Source: Eurosta solidaginis (Eukaryota > Arthropoda > Insecta > Diptera > Tephritidae). From it: 64,000 bases of DNA. The stretch is taken from assembly GCF_040869045.1 (NCBI RefSeq), contig NC_090321.1:136825689-136889688 (forward strand), written 5' to 3'. Below, one piece after another: positions 53,091 to 64,000 of this stretch; the first letter of the stretch is position 1, and the number at the start of each line of letters is the position of its first letter. A program made the translations under genes and the position numbers. Below the pieces are notes generated by a model that was given only the letters and a program-made list of their open reading frames with translations, made no database searches and was not told the DNA's origin.

Positions 53091-55338
53091 GCGAACTTCC
53101 CTCACCAATAGCCATCTATTGTTTAAATTTAAATTACTCAGATTTTATAGAATTACAACTAAACGAGTCACAAAAATTTTGTTCTTTCCTAGTAGACACT
53201 CAAGCGAACATTTCTTTAATAAAAATATCATGTCTAGACAGAAATATTTCCTTAAATATGAACGACATTATTAACATTACCGGTGTCTCTTCAAATTCAG
53301 TTTCTGCTTTAGGTAAAATTACAGCAAATTTAAATTTTTCTAACTTTTCTATTAAACATACTCTACATGTAGTAAATGAAGACTTTAATATCCCATCCGA
53401 TGGCATACTGGGTAGAGATTTTCTGAAAATTAACAAATGCATTATTAATTATGAAAGAAACAGTATTTCCTTTTGGGTAGGTAATGAAAAAGTCGCGATA
53501 ACAATCCTACACGGAACAGAAAGCGACAGTTGTATCATTCCACCAAGATGTGAAATATTCAAACTTTTTGATTTAGGAGATTCACCCGAACCACTTTTCG
53601 TGGACTCGCAGGAAATTGAAAAAGGTGTTTTCACAGCTAGGTGCATTGTTAATTCCAGCAACCCAATACTTAAAGTCATAAATACCACGGATGATATAAA
53701 GTATGTAAAAAGAAAAAGTATTCGGACAGAAAAACTTTCAAACTACAATGTTTATACAATTAACAAGACAGAAACAGAAGACAAACGTACGAAAACACTG
53801 ACCTCAATTTTAAAAAATCAAATACCTCAACATGCTCATAGTAAATTAATTGACCTTTGCATAGATTATGCCAACATTTTCGCTCTTAACAGGGACAAAA
53901 TGACTTTAAATAACTTTTACGAGCAAAAATTAAGATTGACAGACAACGAACCGGTATATGTTAAAAACTATAGATTGCCATACTCTCAACGCGAAGAAAT
54001 AAATCGCCAAGTAAATAAATTATTAGACAATGATTTGATTGAACCTAGTTATTCGAATTACAATAGTCCTTTGATTGTAGTCCCAAAGAAAGATACAAAT
54101 GGTCAAAAAGCATATAGTATGTGCGTAGATTTTCGCGCAGTAAACAAAAAACTCATTGCTGATAAATTCCCACTTGCTAGAGTTGACGATATTTTAGACG
54201 ATCTCGAGAGAAAAGTATTTTTCCACATTAGATCCTTTTTTCAGGATTTCATCAAATCCCCTTGCATCCTGACTCTCGTGACATTACGTCTTTCAGCACT
54301 GACCGTGGCGCATTTAGATGGAAAGTGCTTCCATTCGGCTTAAATATAGCACCAAATTCATTCTTACGAATGATGACCATAGCTTTTTCGGGTATACCAC
54401 CCAATGTCGCATTTTTGTACGTCGACGATATTATCGTCATAGGGTGTAGTGAAGCCTACCACATTAAAAATCTTTCAAAAGTTTTCGATAATTGTATGTC
54501 TTTCAACCTCAAACTTAACCCAAATAAATGCAACTTTTTACGACCGGAAGTTACATTTTTAGGTCACAAATGTTCAGCCAAAGGTTTGTTGCCAGACGAC
54601 TCTAAAATAAGCGCAGTTAAAAAGTATACAAAACCGACTGACAAAGACGCGGTACGGCGAATCGTCGCGTTTGCAAACTATTACAGACGGTTTATACCTA
54701 ATTTTGCGTCTCTGGCAGCGACTCTAAATCGATTAAGCAGAAAAAGAGTTGAATTTGTATGGGATGTAGAGTGCGAAAGAGCATTTTTATCTTTGAAAGC
54801 AGCGTTACTTTCACCAAAATTACTTCAATATCCAGATTTTACTAAACAATTCATTATTACAGTTGATGCTTCCACAACTGGATGTAGCGCTATTTTGAGT
54901 CAAGAACAACAAGACAGTGATTTACCAATTTGTTTCGCTTCTAAAGCATTTAATAAAGCCGAACAGAAAAAACCCATTATAGAGTTAGAACTTTTAGCTA
55001 TTTACTTTGCAATCAAGCAATTTCGACCATACATTTATGGCACCCATTTTATTGTAAAATCAGACCATAGACCTATAGTATACTTATTCAATATGAAAGA
55101 TCCATCTTCAAAACTTTCAAGAATAAGACTGGAACTATCTGAATATAACTTTACTATTGTATATATAAAAGGTAAATCAAACGTTTGTGTTGATGCACTA
55201 TCGCGTATAACAATCGATGAGATTAAAGAAACTAACAAACAAATTTTAGCAGTACAGACAAGATCAATGACAAAATGCCAAAACGACAATAACCTTCCCA
55301 GGAAAACAGACAAAAACGACGAAAAACAAATTACTTAA
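53091..55338 (+). pseudogene. pol: Pol of mdg1/412-like element: protease, reverse transcriptase, RNase H
   Basis: In the -1 frame the protease core reads SFLVDTQANISLIK (D-T-Q in place of D-T-G) and IPSDGILGRDFL. Reverse transcriptase follows with LLDNDLIEPSYSNYNSPLIV and MCVDFRAVNKK. Near 54222-54260 the frame shifts, damaging the block before VLPFGLNIAPNSFLRM. The catalytic FLYVDDIIVIG is at about 54413-54445 in the new frame. RNase H has ITVDASTTGCSAIL, LELLAI and VKSDHRPIV, and the frame ends at 55338. Confidence 0.85.
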
Positions 55339-56676
55339 CATGTCTACGACAAATTTTCATTTAATTTTTCGAAAAAAGTTCCACGAATAAGATCTGCAAT
55401 TACGTACGATAAAAATAATAAAACAACAAATTTAAGAATTTTTGCGCATACTAAACATAAGAAATTCGAGTTACTTAGTTTTGAGCTTGTTAACGAAATA
55501 ATGACTTTAGAGAAATTACTTTCGAGGCTTGAATCAGAAGCCGGCAAACGCAAAATTACGATATTATGTTCGAACATTACACTATTACAAATTTCAAAAA
55601 TATTGGAAATAAAATTTTAAAATCATTAGAACTTATACTAACAGATCCAGTGGAGACAGTAACAGATGAAGATACAAAATTAAAACTTATGAAAATTTAC
55701 CATAATGATCCCATTTCTGGTGGACATTGCGGAATGAAAAGACTTTACGCAAAATTGCGAACAAAATTTTATTGGAAGAACATGACTCGTGATATATCGA
55801 AATATATCAAAAATTGTAAAGATTGTCTTTTAAAAAAGGTTAAACCTAAAACAAAAGAAAAACTTGTTTTAACTCCAACTCCTTGTAAACCATTCGATAT
55901 ATAAGTAATTGACACAATAGGACCCCTACCTGAGTCCAAATATGGTAACAAGTTCGCACTTACCATGATTTGCGACATGACTAAATACCTGGTAACAGTC
56001 GCTGTGCCAGACAAATCGGCAAAAACAACCGCTTCAGCTATTTTCGAAGGATTCATTTTAACATACGGCACAATGAATGCCATAAAACCAGATTTAGGTA
56101 CTGAATTTAAAAATGAATTATTCGAAGAATTAACAAAGCTTTTAAATATTCAACATAATTTTTCAACTGCATACCATCATGAAATCGTTGGCACGATTGA
56201 ACGTAATCATAGAGTTTTTAATGAATACTTACGTGCATATCTAAGAGACGCTTTTCCGGATTGGGATATTTATTTAAAATACTTTACTTTCCTACACAAT
56301 ACTACGAGTAGCACAGTTTTCGACAATCTATTTTCACCTTACGAGTTAGTCTTTGGGAAAAAGGCAACTTTGACCCAATTTATAACGTCGAAAACCATGC
56401 CAAAGAAGTTAAGTTTAGGATGCAGAAAACGCACAAAATCTAATTAATAAAAATAAATTACAAAGTAAAAGTCTGTACGATAAAACGGCACGACCTCTAA
56501 TTGTAAAAATCGGAGATAAAGTACTTTTACAAAAAGAACCACATCATAAGCACGAAAATATTTACCAAGGTCCTTTTATTATAACTAAAATTAACGAACC
56601 TAACGTAACTATTTTCGATGAAGTTAAAAACAATGAAAAAGTGGTACATAAAAACCGCCTAAGTAAAGTAAATTAA
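55339..56676 (+). pseudogene. pol: Pol of mdg1/412-like element: linker and integrase
   Basis: 55345-55565 is a linker in changing frames. 55566-55904 holds the zinc-binding module (YHNDPISGGHCGMKRLYAKL, CKDCLLKK). A TAA at 55902-55904 interrupts it, and the same frame resumes to 56447 with IDTIGPLPESKYGNKFALTM (first Asp), NAIKPDLGTEFKNELF (second Asp) and HHEIVGTIERNHRVF (Glu). After another frame change, 56461-56676 encodes the C-terminal barrel-like tail with KIGDKVLLQK and YQGPFIITKI. The integrase is inactive because of these breaks. Confidence 0.82.
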
Positions 56677-57219
56677 CACTACTTAATACTTTCACTTTAA
56701 ATTTGATTGAAAAACAAATCCAAAATTTTCCTATTAGCATCTAAGCAGCCACGAAGGCTTAAAAACTGTTAAAACAAAAAGCAAAAAGAGAAAATTACAC
56801 AAATTTTGTATACTCAAAAAAAAAAAATATTTCATAAAAATTGTTTATAACAAAAAAAAAAACATATTTAATATGTAATACAAATGTAAAACTTTAAATT
56901 GAATATATAGCTCACAAATATTTACAAAAAAAAATATTCAACATATTTTGTCATAAATTAAAATATTATTAATACTTATACCTTTTATTTAAGTTACAAT
57001 GAACTATAAAAATGTAATTAAATTTAACTATTCGATGTATAAAATCTTTTTTCAATTATTAATAAAAATGGTTCCGAACCAACGAATTAAAAAGCGGAGG
57101 TACACCCTAATATAAATATATATTCTTTTGTTCGCAACAATTTTTATAAGTTTTTGGCCAAAGAAGAATGTGACAAAATTGATCACTTTGTCAATTCTTC
57201 TTTTCCCCAAAAATGATGA
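56677..57219 (+). other. 3' non-coding region of mdg1/412-like element with long hairpin
   Basis: No env is present. At 57160-57203, AAAGAAGAAT plus TGACAAA pairs with TTTGTCA plus ATTCTTCTTT: 17 pairs with one bulged G and a 9-nt loop. The hairpin ends 16 bases before the 3' LTR. The rest is A/T-rich. Confidence 0.7.
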
Positions 57220-57619
57220 TGTAACAGAGCCATAATAAACAATAAAATGTCACCCTGTGTTCAAGTTGCCGCAACACCCGTTGCCTACCCACGGGTGTGG
57301 AACAACTTGAACACAGAGCAATTCGGCTCTGGATATTCATTAAAAATTTGACGACACCAAGGAAAAACACGAAATAAGTGCGGAAATAAAAAACAAAGAT
57401 ATTTAATTGAACTAAGTTAAAAGTCAATATAAATAAAACAAATAAAATTAGGTGTAAAGTTTACAAACTGTTTATTGTGATAAACGAACTCAAATACAAC
57501 ATAAATAAACAAACAAAAACCTAAATAAGAACAAATTATTTGGACATTAAAAGTCTGCACGTGGGGCTAGTAGCCCAAAAGTGAGTGGCTTCCAAAGAAG
57601 TTCCAAATGGAACTTTATA
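57220..57619 (+). repeat. 3' LTR of mdg1/412-like element
   Basis: 400 bp, partner of 50101-50498. taac follows at 57620-57623. Confidence 0.9.
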
Positions 57620-57623
57620 TAAC

Positions 57624-59588
57624 CAGGATGAGGTTCCTCGCATATTTGTAACCTACCCCCAAACATAATCTGATTCCTGAACACGTTCAAAGATACCTCG
57701 ACGAATGGAATTAAATCTGAGTTATCCCGATCTGCGCTATGAACGGTGTCGCAGGTTGAACTGCCGTCGTTTGCCGAGTACGACGTTGAGCCCATGGTTG
57801 CGTTTTCGCTCGCATTTTCGGATTCGGACGTCGTTGTCAGTTGATTTAACTGAGTTTTTAGCCGAGAGAGAGCGTCATCTACGACGTTCGATTTTCCTAG
57901 CTTATAGATGAGTTCGTAATTATACTCCTCTATCCTAGATTTCCATCGCTTGAGCTTGGCGTTATAATTACGGTTGCTTAAAGAGAAGGTTAGCGGTTGA
58001 TGATCGGTAAAAATTCGAATCTGCCTTGCACCGTACAAATAATTTCGGAGGTTGTCTAAGGCCCATACGATGGCTAGCATTTCTTTTTCATTTGTTGCGT
58101 ACCCCTCCTCTGTGGTGGTTAAACTTCGTGATATAAACGCTATAGGCTTGTCTTTGCCATCGTGGTCTTGTGAGAGCACCGCACCGATCGCAAAATTAGA
58201 CGCATCGGTCGTTAGATTGAAGGTCCTCTCAAAGTTGGAGAATGTTAGGATTTCCGCGGTCGTCAGTATTTCCTTATGATTATTGAATGCCTTCCGTGCT
58301 TCTTCATCCATTATTAGTGCTACTTTTCTTGATTGTGTTGCTCTTACTTGTGCGTGTTCGCCCCGTGTTAGGCTGGTTAATGGTTTGGCGATTTTTGCGT
58401 AATCCCGGATGAATTTCCTGTAATAGGAAGTTAATCCTAAAAAACTTTTGAGTTCTTTTAAATTGGAGGGAGGGAGCATATTTCTTATTGAGACTAATTT
58501 TTTTGGGTCTGGTAGTATACCCTCGGATGTCACAATATATCCCAGAAACTCCACGCTTGTTCTTAAGAATTGTGTTTTTTCTAAATTGACTTTAAGACTA
58601 GCTGTCAAGAGTCTAGCAAGGATCGCTTCTATACCTTTTAAATTAGTGGCTTCATCTTTGTTAAAGATGATGATATCATCAATGTATACGAAGTAAATGC
58701 GGCCTATAAATTCTTTTAGCGCGTCGTCTATCATGCGTTGAAAGATAGAGGGTGCATTTTTGAGGCCGAAAGGGAGCCGCAAAAATTCGTATTTTCCATT
58801 CATGGTGGAAAATGCGGTTTTTGGGATGTCGCTCTCCTTCATAGGAATTTGGTGGAACCCGGAGGTTAAGTCTAAGGTAGTAAAGTATTTTGCATTTCCC
58901 AGGCTTGCGATGGTGCCATTAATGTCTGGTATAGGTTATGTGTCAGGAATGGTTACGGCATTTAGACGTTTAAAATCTATAACCATTCTGTATTTTTTCT
59001 CGCCATCAGGCTCCGATTTTTTTGGCTCAATCCATATGGGTAATTTGTAGGGACTTTTCGAAGGACGAATTATGCCTTCTGACAGTAGATCCTTAATTTG
59101 TTTTTCTACTTCGCTACGCATATTGACTGGATAGGGGTAGCTTTAAGTGTAGATGGGGTTTCCTGTTTCGGTTCTTATCTCTGCCCGGACGATGGTTTCG
59201 ATCTCCATTCTACGATCGACTGGACCGAACACGTTTTCGTATTTGTAGAGTATCTTTCCCAGTCCTTTTCTAATAGAGTCAGAAATATTGGGGTCAAAAG
59301 GAATGTCTACGTTGATACTATTGACTTCTTGTACCTTTTGTCGCTTAAGGGCCAGAAAAATATCTGGTTTTAATATGAGAAAATTTAATTCCCTATCTAA
59401 CACTGCTTTAATCTCTGTTAGTGTATCGTCACCTATGATACCATCGAAGGATTTGAGTCCTGGAAGAACAAAGAATGTAGTATGTAGATCTTTACCAACG
59501 AATTTAAAAAAATGTCTGCACACTTGTCTCTCTATTTTTATTTTTCTCCCCTCAGAGAATACATGGAAAGGTACATTATATACATATA
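57624..59588 (-). pseudogene. pol: Protease remnant, reverse transcriptase and RNase H of errantivirus-like element
   Basis: 59588-59143 holds the C-terminal half of the protease (VLPGLKSFDGIIGDDTLTEI) and the linker to polymerase. 59121-58936 starts reverse transcriptase (LLSEGIIRPSKSPYKLPIWI). After an in-frame TAA at about 58938, the stretch 58842-57624 has STMNGKYEFLRLPFGLKNAP, catalytic FVYIDDIIIFN, RNase H NLTTDASNFAIGAVLSQ, EKEMLAIVWALDN and FTDHQPLTF, then DALSRLKTQLNQL. The 5' side is cut by the LTR at 59589, so the catalytic protease Asp is missing. The 3' side continues at 50100 behind the mdg1/412-like insertion. Confidence 0.87.
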
Positions 59589-60002
59589 AGTTAAGCCTCA
59601 CAGCAGGCGAGGCGATAAAAAATTAAAGTTGCGGTGAACTGCCCGTTCACCGAATTAAAATAAACACGAGAAATATGTTAACGTTATAAAATTTATTCAG
59701 TGCTCTTGCACGATGCAAACTGAACTAACTCGAACAAAGTATTTTACCTAGCAGCTAAGTTCTTGTGTTAAAGTTATTATGCTATGCTAACCAATTATTG
59801 TATAAGAAATAGTGTACTTAACTAAAACTAGATTATGCGGTTCAATCACAATTTCTGCAACTACACCAATCGTTGTCCCAATTAACTTCCGCTTATTCTG
59901 CGCGTGTGTCGCGTCGCGAAAACTTCAACACGCAACATAGCGCGGTCACATGCTCAGCAACGTGAGTAAATGGGTCAACCGCTGGATACTGCTGTTATAA
60001 CT
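59589..60002 (-). repeat. 5' LTR of errantivirus-like element
   Basis: 414 bp, partner of 46078-46463. The inner side has no primer-binding site. tata flanks it on both sides (59585-59588 and 60003-60006). Confidence 0.88.
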
Positions 60003-60006
60003 TATA

Positions 60007-60820
60007 TATATCAAATATATATATATATAAATATATGTGAGAATAAATTTTAAGTTCAAAGCTACAAAAAAAGACATATGTTGAGGTAGGTTAGGGATTT
60101 AGATTTAAATATCCACAAAAAAATAATGTTAGTCTAGTTAAAATCAGAAAGTGAAATTCTGCTGAATACAAATATACATATATATGTAAATTAATGCACT
60201 TTGTTGTTTGTGAAATCTTGTAAAATTTAATTCACATTAATAAAATCCTTGTATGGTAATATTGTAAAATTCGATTTTTGTACAGATTTTATTAATATGG
60301 ATTGAAGATATATCTAATTACCATAATAAAATTTGTATTATGATTTGGTAAATTAAATCATTTTTGGCCTGATTCTGAAGATAACGTAAGTGGTTTAACG
60401 GGAATTTTTAACACCAATGATACCATGGTAGGATGGGACAAGAGCAGCCGTAAATCTTGTACGGACGAGCTGCATTGAGGATATAGATGGAGTTGTTGTT
60501 AGTTAGATACTGTAGGGCTTGGGGCATTTTTGATTTCCCAGTGTGCAAGCTTTGTAGTTTATTGTGTTAGGACGTCAGGCTTGGGAGCAGATAGCTTGGT
60601 CGCGCAATTGCGTTTAAGGAATCCACGAAACTGAAGCTCCGGGCTGAGCCAGTGCACACGCCGCAGTCGCGCGATGTCGATGCAAGCGCTCCTCACAACT
60701 CCCTCTTTGTTTAATCCACCTGATGATGTCATAACAGCCGGTTGCCTATATCGAGCAAATGAGAAACAAATATACAAATTAGCTTTTTTTACAAATCGCT
60801 TGATTGAGATTTTCAATTGT
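60007..60820. other. Non-coding interval
   Basis: It begins with a (TA)n-like tract next to the LTR and is AT-rich. Near 60540-60740 the GC content is higher, but no long open frame or family motif supports a gene. Confidence 0.5.
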
Positions 60821-60935
60821 TGATTTAGTTTAAGCTGTTATGCCATTATTTTTCAACCAGCTTATTTTCAAATAGGTAATATTTCTAAAAGCAAAATATA
60901 TTACAGACAGCATTAAAAATCAGATATGTATATAT
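60821..60935. repeat. Interspersed repeat R2, copy 2
   Basis: Similar to 11219-11330 in the same orientation, with ttaagctgttatgcca and ccagcttattt shared. One copy lies inside the hAT transposon and this one is free-standing and adjacent to R1. Confidence 0.6.
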
Positions 60936-60941
60936 ATAGTT

Positions 60942-61210
60942 TGGGTCTTATGGCACTTAGAAAATTGGTCCTACAGATGGTGCCCTTTTGTACACGAAAG
61001 TAAATTTGGATATTTGGAGAGATTTTTAGAATTTACAAAAAACTTTCTATTACTTATTAACAAATAGAGTAATATTTGTTAACAAAAATAGGCCTATGTA
61101 CTGCCGCTGATCCATACGAATCGATTCATATAACTTTTATATGATTTACGTATGCTAAGTATGAGAAACAGCCTGTCAATTGATTGTATGGAAATTTTAT
61201 TAGCGTATAT
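60942..61210. repeat. Interspersed repeat R1, copy 2
   Basis: Direct repeat of 16305-16580, about 270 bp and diverged by scattered substitutions and small indels. Function unknown. Confidence 0.7.
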
Positions 61211-61419
61211 ACAAATGTCAACATATCATACTTTTTCCTTTTTGCCTTTATATTCCATTCTTCCGGTTTGGCCACGATAATTTTGTTCTTGATCAGTCAT
61301 CGATAATTAACAGATTTAAAATTTATTAACTTGTTTTATATTCATTTATTGTAAGCATTTTCATACATATTTATCAATAAATATGAATAAATCTGTTAGC
61401 TTACGAAAAATATCCAAAT

Positions 61420-61436
61420 TAGTGACCCCGGACTTA
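61420..61436 (+). promoter_or_regulatory. Candidate primer-binding site, tRNA-Trp type
   Basis: tagtgaccccggactta is close to TGGTGACCCCGAC, complementary to the 3' end of tRNA-Trp used by CsRn1-group elements. It lies six bases before the gag ATG. Confidence 0.5.
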
Positions 61437-61441
61437 GGAAC

Positions 61442-62246
61442 ATGAACAACGACGGAGATAGGAATCAACACAACGCAGCCAGCTATGCCGCGCACGTGGA
61501 AGCATCCTTTGCAATTCCAAAAATCAATCCACCAAATATGGCTGATACACACATCGAGTCCTATTTCATGTCATTAGAGTTTTTGTTTGCTGCATCAGGT
61601 ATTCTATCAGACGCAAAAAAGCACAAAATAGTAATGGCGCAAATACCACTTACTAAACTGACTGAGCTGCAAAGCATTATCAGTGAACTGCCAGTACAAA
61701 ACACGTACGATTATATAAAAGAAAAACTTACAAAGCATTCTGCAGATAGTCAGCAGCGTCGCTTGCAAAACTTCACATCCGAAATGCCACTCGGTGACTT
61801 AAAGCCAAGTCAATTATTCAGCGAAATGAAACGCGTTGCTGGAGAATCCATAAGCGAAAATATTTTAATAGATCTCTGGACAGCTCGACTCCCGAGCCGC
61901 AATTATAGTGTCAAAAAAGGCCAAAATTGCGGATGATATCGTAGAATCGCTAAACCTGGGCAAATCTTTTAATGCAGATTCAAATACCCGATCATTAAAT
62001 AACGAGAAAAACAATAGCGAAGCCGTGTCGGCACTAGAAACCCTACAGAAAGAGATCCCTCAGTTATCTCAATGGCTGAATAATTACACCACCGATCGTG
62101 GCTCGTCACGGAACCGCGGCGGAAATCGTCCACGAGTACGTTCAAATACAAATAGAGAAATGTGCTGGTATCATCTGACATATGGCAATGACGCTCGAAA
62201 TTGGCGTAAACCTTGCTGTTTTCCACAATCACAAAAGAAGCAATGA
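61442..62246 (+). pseudogene. Gag of CsRn1-like element
   Basis: The first frame (61442-61936) has IESYFMSLEFLFAASGI, YDYIKEKLTKHSADSQQRRL and LGDLKPSQLFSEMKRVAGES, the capsid signature of the CsRn1/Kabuki group. The frame shifts near 61915. The second part (to 62246) ends with CWYHLTYGNDARNWRKPCCF, the C-terminal CHCC-type zinc motif with one Cys replaced by Asn or Trp. The protein would form particles and bind RNA. Confidence 0.78.
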
Positions 62247-62308
62247 CATATGCAACACTTTGAAGCTGCTAGTAATCGTTAAGAACCACGACCCTCAACC
62301 AAACCAAC

Positions 62309-63130
62309 ATGCAACTGTACGCCGCAAACGGCACAAACATAAAGGTATACGGCGAAAATATTTATACAAACTGCGAATACTCAAGCACACCAGGTAAATT
62401 AATTAAAACATTCGACATCTCTTTGCCAATACCTCCTATTTTAGAAGAATACGTAGACATCACTATACCGCAACAGCCAGGAAGCCCAACAAAACATCTA
62501 TCATGCATCGTATCGAAACAAGCGGGCAACCAGTTTCTTCACGCCCTAGAAGATTATCGCCTGAGAAACTGCAAGCAGCATAGACGAACTTTTACGCCTT
62601 GGCATATGTCGACAATCATCAAGCTGTTGGGCTAGTCCAATCCACATGGTTCCCAAACTAAATGGGAAGTGGAGACTTTGTGGAGACTACCGCGCTCTAA
62701 ACACGATCACTGTCCCGGAGAGATATCCGCTTCCTTTTCTGCAGGATTTTACCTCAATTCTTTATGGTAAAGCAATGTTCTCAAAAATCGACTTACAAAG
62801 AGCAACCTGATGGAAGAGGTTGCTGTACACCCAGACGACATTCAAAAGACGGCAGTAACCACACCTTTCGGGCTTTATGAATTTCCATTCATGACCTTTG
62901 GCTTACGAAACGCTGCTCAAACGTTCCAGCGCTTAATACATCAGGTTGTCCGTGGCCTCGATTTCGTATTTGCCTATGTCGACGATATCTGCGTTGCGTC
63001 TCGAAATTTAGATGAGCACAATCAACACTTACGAATATTGTTCGATAGGCTCCTAGTTACTGTGGGATGGTACTCACCAGTTTATATGCTATATAGGCTG
63101 CTGAGGATGTGCCCGACAGCAATGACTCCG
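62309..63130 (+). pseudogene. Protease scrap and reverse transcriptase of CsRn1-like element
   Basis: 62309-62400 encodes a protease flap-like YAANGTNIKVYGE region, and the protein then drifts into a linker. 62646-62810 is a short open stretch with MVPKLNGKWRLCGDYRALN and FSKIDLQRA, ended by TGA at 62808-62810. From 62810 the next frame gives TPFGLYEFPFMTFGLRNAAQ and catalytic FAYVDDICVASRN. After about 63060 the translation is no longer polymerase-like, so the element is truncated there. Confidence 0.78.
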
Positions 63131-64000
63131 TGACGGCGATGGTGGTGATTCTGTGCTGCTTTTAATGAGGTTCCTGCTGTCGCTGACCTTTCCCCAAGGG
63201 AACGTATTTCACACTACTAGGAGCTTCTTTATGCTATACGCTTTCGCATATAATTATTCCGTCGTTATATCAATAGATTTCACCTTTTACTTATACTATT
63301 TTCACACAGACGGCTTATTGAATAATAAAGGCAATTTTCTACATTAAGACGCTTATTGAGCTCAATCTTCCCTACAAAATTCGAATCTATTATTATTTCA
63401 TTAGTAGCTAATCGAATGCCTAATGAAGTCAAAAGCACAGTGCAACTCTGTTGGCAGCGTTCCACTTCCGTTTCCGCTTCTTTGTTTTTGGTGTGTTCAG
63501 TCCTTAAAAATGTCATTTGTCAAAGCAAATGTCATTGTCTGCATGGCGGAACGATACAAGGTGGCCGCATCGAACAGCTGATTATAACCTTTTTTATTTG
63601 ATTTGATACATCAACTACCGGCGCAGTACGATTTTGACATTTGTCCATCGAATTTACAAGTACATGGAATTTTGTTTGTTTGTAGGTATGTCACCATGCT
63701 CCCACCTTGTATCGTTCCGCCATGATTGTCTGTCTCATTCTTCATACTAATCGAGCAGTTACTTCTGTGTGAAAGCAAAAAATTTACGATTTCATTAGCA
63801 GGTGAAATGAGATCATTAAGTTTCTGTGTGAAAACAGTATTAGAAAGAGTTGTTTTCATTAGAAAATGCTGCGATTCAATGCTGTAACTTTTATTTTTCG
63901 CTCGATGATTTTAAATGACAATAAAATGACAAATTAGTATGAGTATATAATCGCAAATTCACAAATGAGGTTTCAGAAAGCAACACAATGCTGATTTACT
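63071..64000. other. Non-coding interval with a perfect inverted repeat
   Basis: No gene is supported. 63542-63564 and 63702-63724 are perfect 23-bp inverted copies (core ggcggaacgatacaaggtgg). The ends outside them do not pair, so a foldback element cannot be completed. Confidence 0.5.

Larger units (their letters stand above)
50097..57623 (+). mobile_element. mdg1/412-like Ty3/gypsy retrotransposon
   Basis: LTRs at 50101-50498 and 57220-57619 are flanked by the exact 4-bp duplication taac (50097-50100 and 57620-57623). A tRNA-Arg primer-binding site follows the 5' LTR, then a 1.3-kb leader, gag, pol and no env. The PBS, the element order and the MYNLRSGR-type gag start fit the mdg1/412 lineage. 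Gag is intact, but pol carries at least three lesions. The two LTRs differ at roughly a dozen places plus small indels. Confidence 0.9.
46074..60006 (-). mobile_element. Errantivirus-like (env-bearing Ty3/gypsy) element, defective
   Basis: LTRs 46078-46463 and 59589-60002 start AGTTATAAC and end TTAACT on the minus strand, the AGT...ACT ends of the gypsy/17.6/297 group. tata flanks both outer sides. The minus-strand order is part of protease, reverse transcriptase, RNase H, integrase and env. Gag, the primer-binding site and the protease start are absent: the 5' LTR directly abuts mid-protease. An mdg1/412-like element splits pol at 50101-57619. It cannot replicate by itself. Confidence 0.88.
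61215..63070 (+). mobile_element. CsRn1-like Ty3/gypsy element, 3'-truncated
   Basis: A possible 5' LTR (about 61215-61419) precedes a tRNA-Trp-like primer-binding site. Next come a gag of the CsRn1/Kabuki type with a CHCC zinc motif, a protease scrap and a reverse transcriptase ending after the YVDD box near 63060. RNase H, integrase and the 3' LTR are absent. LTR limits are a guess, because only one copy is present. Confidence 0.72.

Noticed and set aside
60559..60816. An 85-codon minus-strand open frame in a GC-richer patch
   Set aside because: Short, with no motif; cannot be told from chance.
1..64000. CRISPR arrays, bacterial operons, rRNA genes
   Set aside because: The direct repeats present are LTRs, tandem duplications or microsatellites. 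Nothing resembles spacer arrays, Shine-Dalgarno-led operons or rRNA.
1..64000. A host protein-coding gene with exons
   Set aside because: All recognisable coding sequence belongs to mobile elements. Remaining intervals show no conserved domain or exon-like series.

Overview
The window looks like transposon-rich intergenic DNA from an insect, most likely a dipteran and possibly a tephritid fruit fly. This is inferred from the element families present (BEL/Pao, an env-bearing errantivirus, mdg1/412-like and CsRn1-like Ty3/gypsy elements, a Penelope-like element, CR1-like non-LTR elements, hAT and PIF/Harbinger), from primer-binding sites that match fly tRNA-Lys, tRNA-Arg and tRNA-Leu, and from the AT-rich background. 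I found no host protein gene.

Layout. 1-5560: degraded BEL/Pao retrotransposon (+). 5871-16306: Ty3/gypsy element 1 (-), with a SAP domain at the N-terminus of its gag; it is split by a 5.5-kb hAT transposon (8738-14274, exact 8-bp target duplication), which itself carries a relic PIF/Harbinger element (9618-10746). 16307-18040: non-coding, with an interspersed repeat. 18040-22240: CR1-like non-LTR element (-), with a TTAA-flanked MITE in ORF1. 22473-45904: a second copy of the SAP-gag gypsy family (-), bounded by 4-bp duplications. It has been invaded by a Penelope-like element (23348-26543), by a complete gypsy element with giant 3.79-kb LTRs (28252-43074), and by a truncated non-LTR element (about 43479-45108). 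46074-60006: errantivirus-like element (-) with env but no gag, split by an mdg1/412-like element (50101-57619, +). 60007-61214: non-coding with repeats. 61215-63070: CsRn1-like gypsy fragment (+). 63071-64000: non-coding with a short perfect inverted repeat.

Most target-site duplications can be read directly, so the insertion order can be reconstructed. The giant-LTR element interrupts the gag of element 2, and the reading frame matches on both sides. The Penelope-like insertion came after an internal deletion of element 2.

The most interesting single element is the giant-LTR one. Its gag and pol are open, its LTRs are almost identical, and its 82-nt gag/pol overlap contains an in-frame GGGAAAC slippery heptamer. 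A 6-nt spacer follows, then a predicted H-type pseudoknot. Its LTR carries an array of small GC palindromes and its leader a long nested stem-loop. The mdg1/412-like element independently shows a TTTAAAC slippery heptamer with a 7-bp hairpin 8 nt downstream.

All calls come from reading the sequence and its translations. Family names rest on motif recognition and have not been checked by database search.
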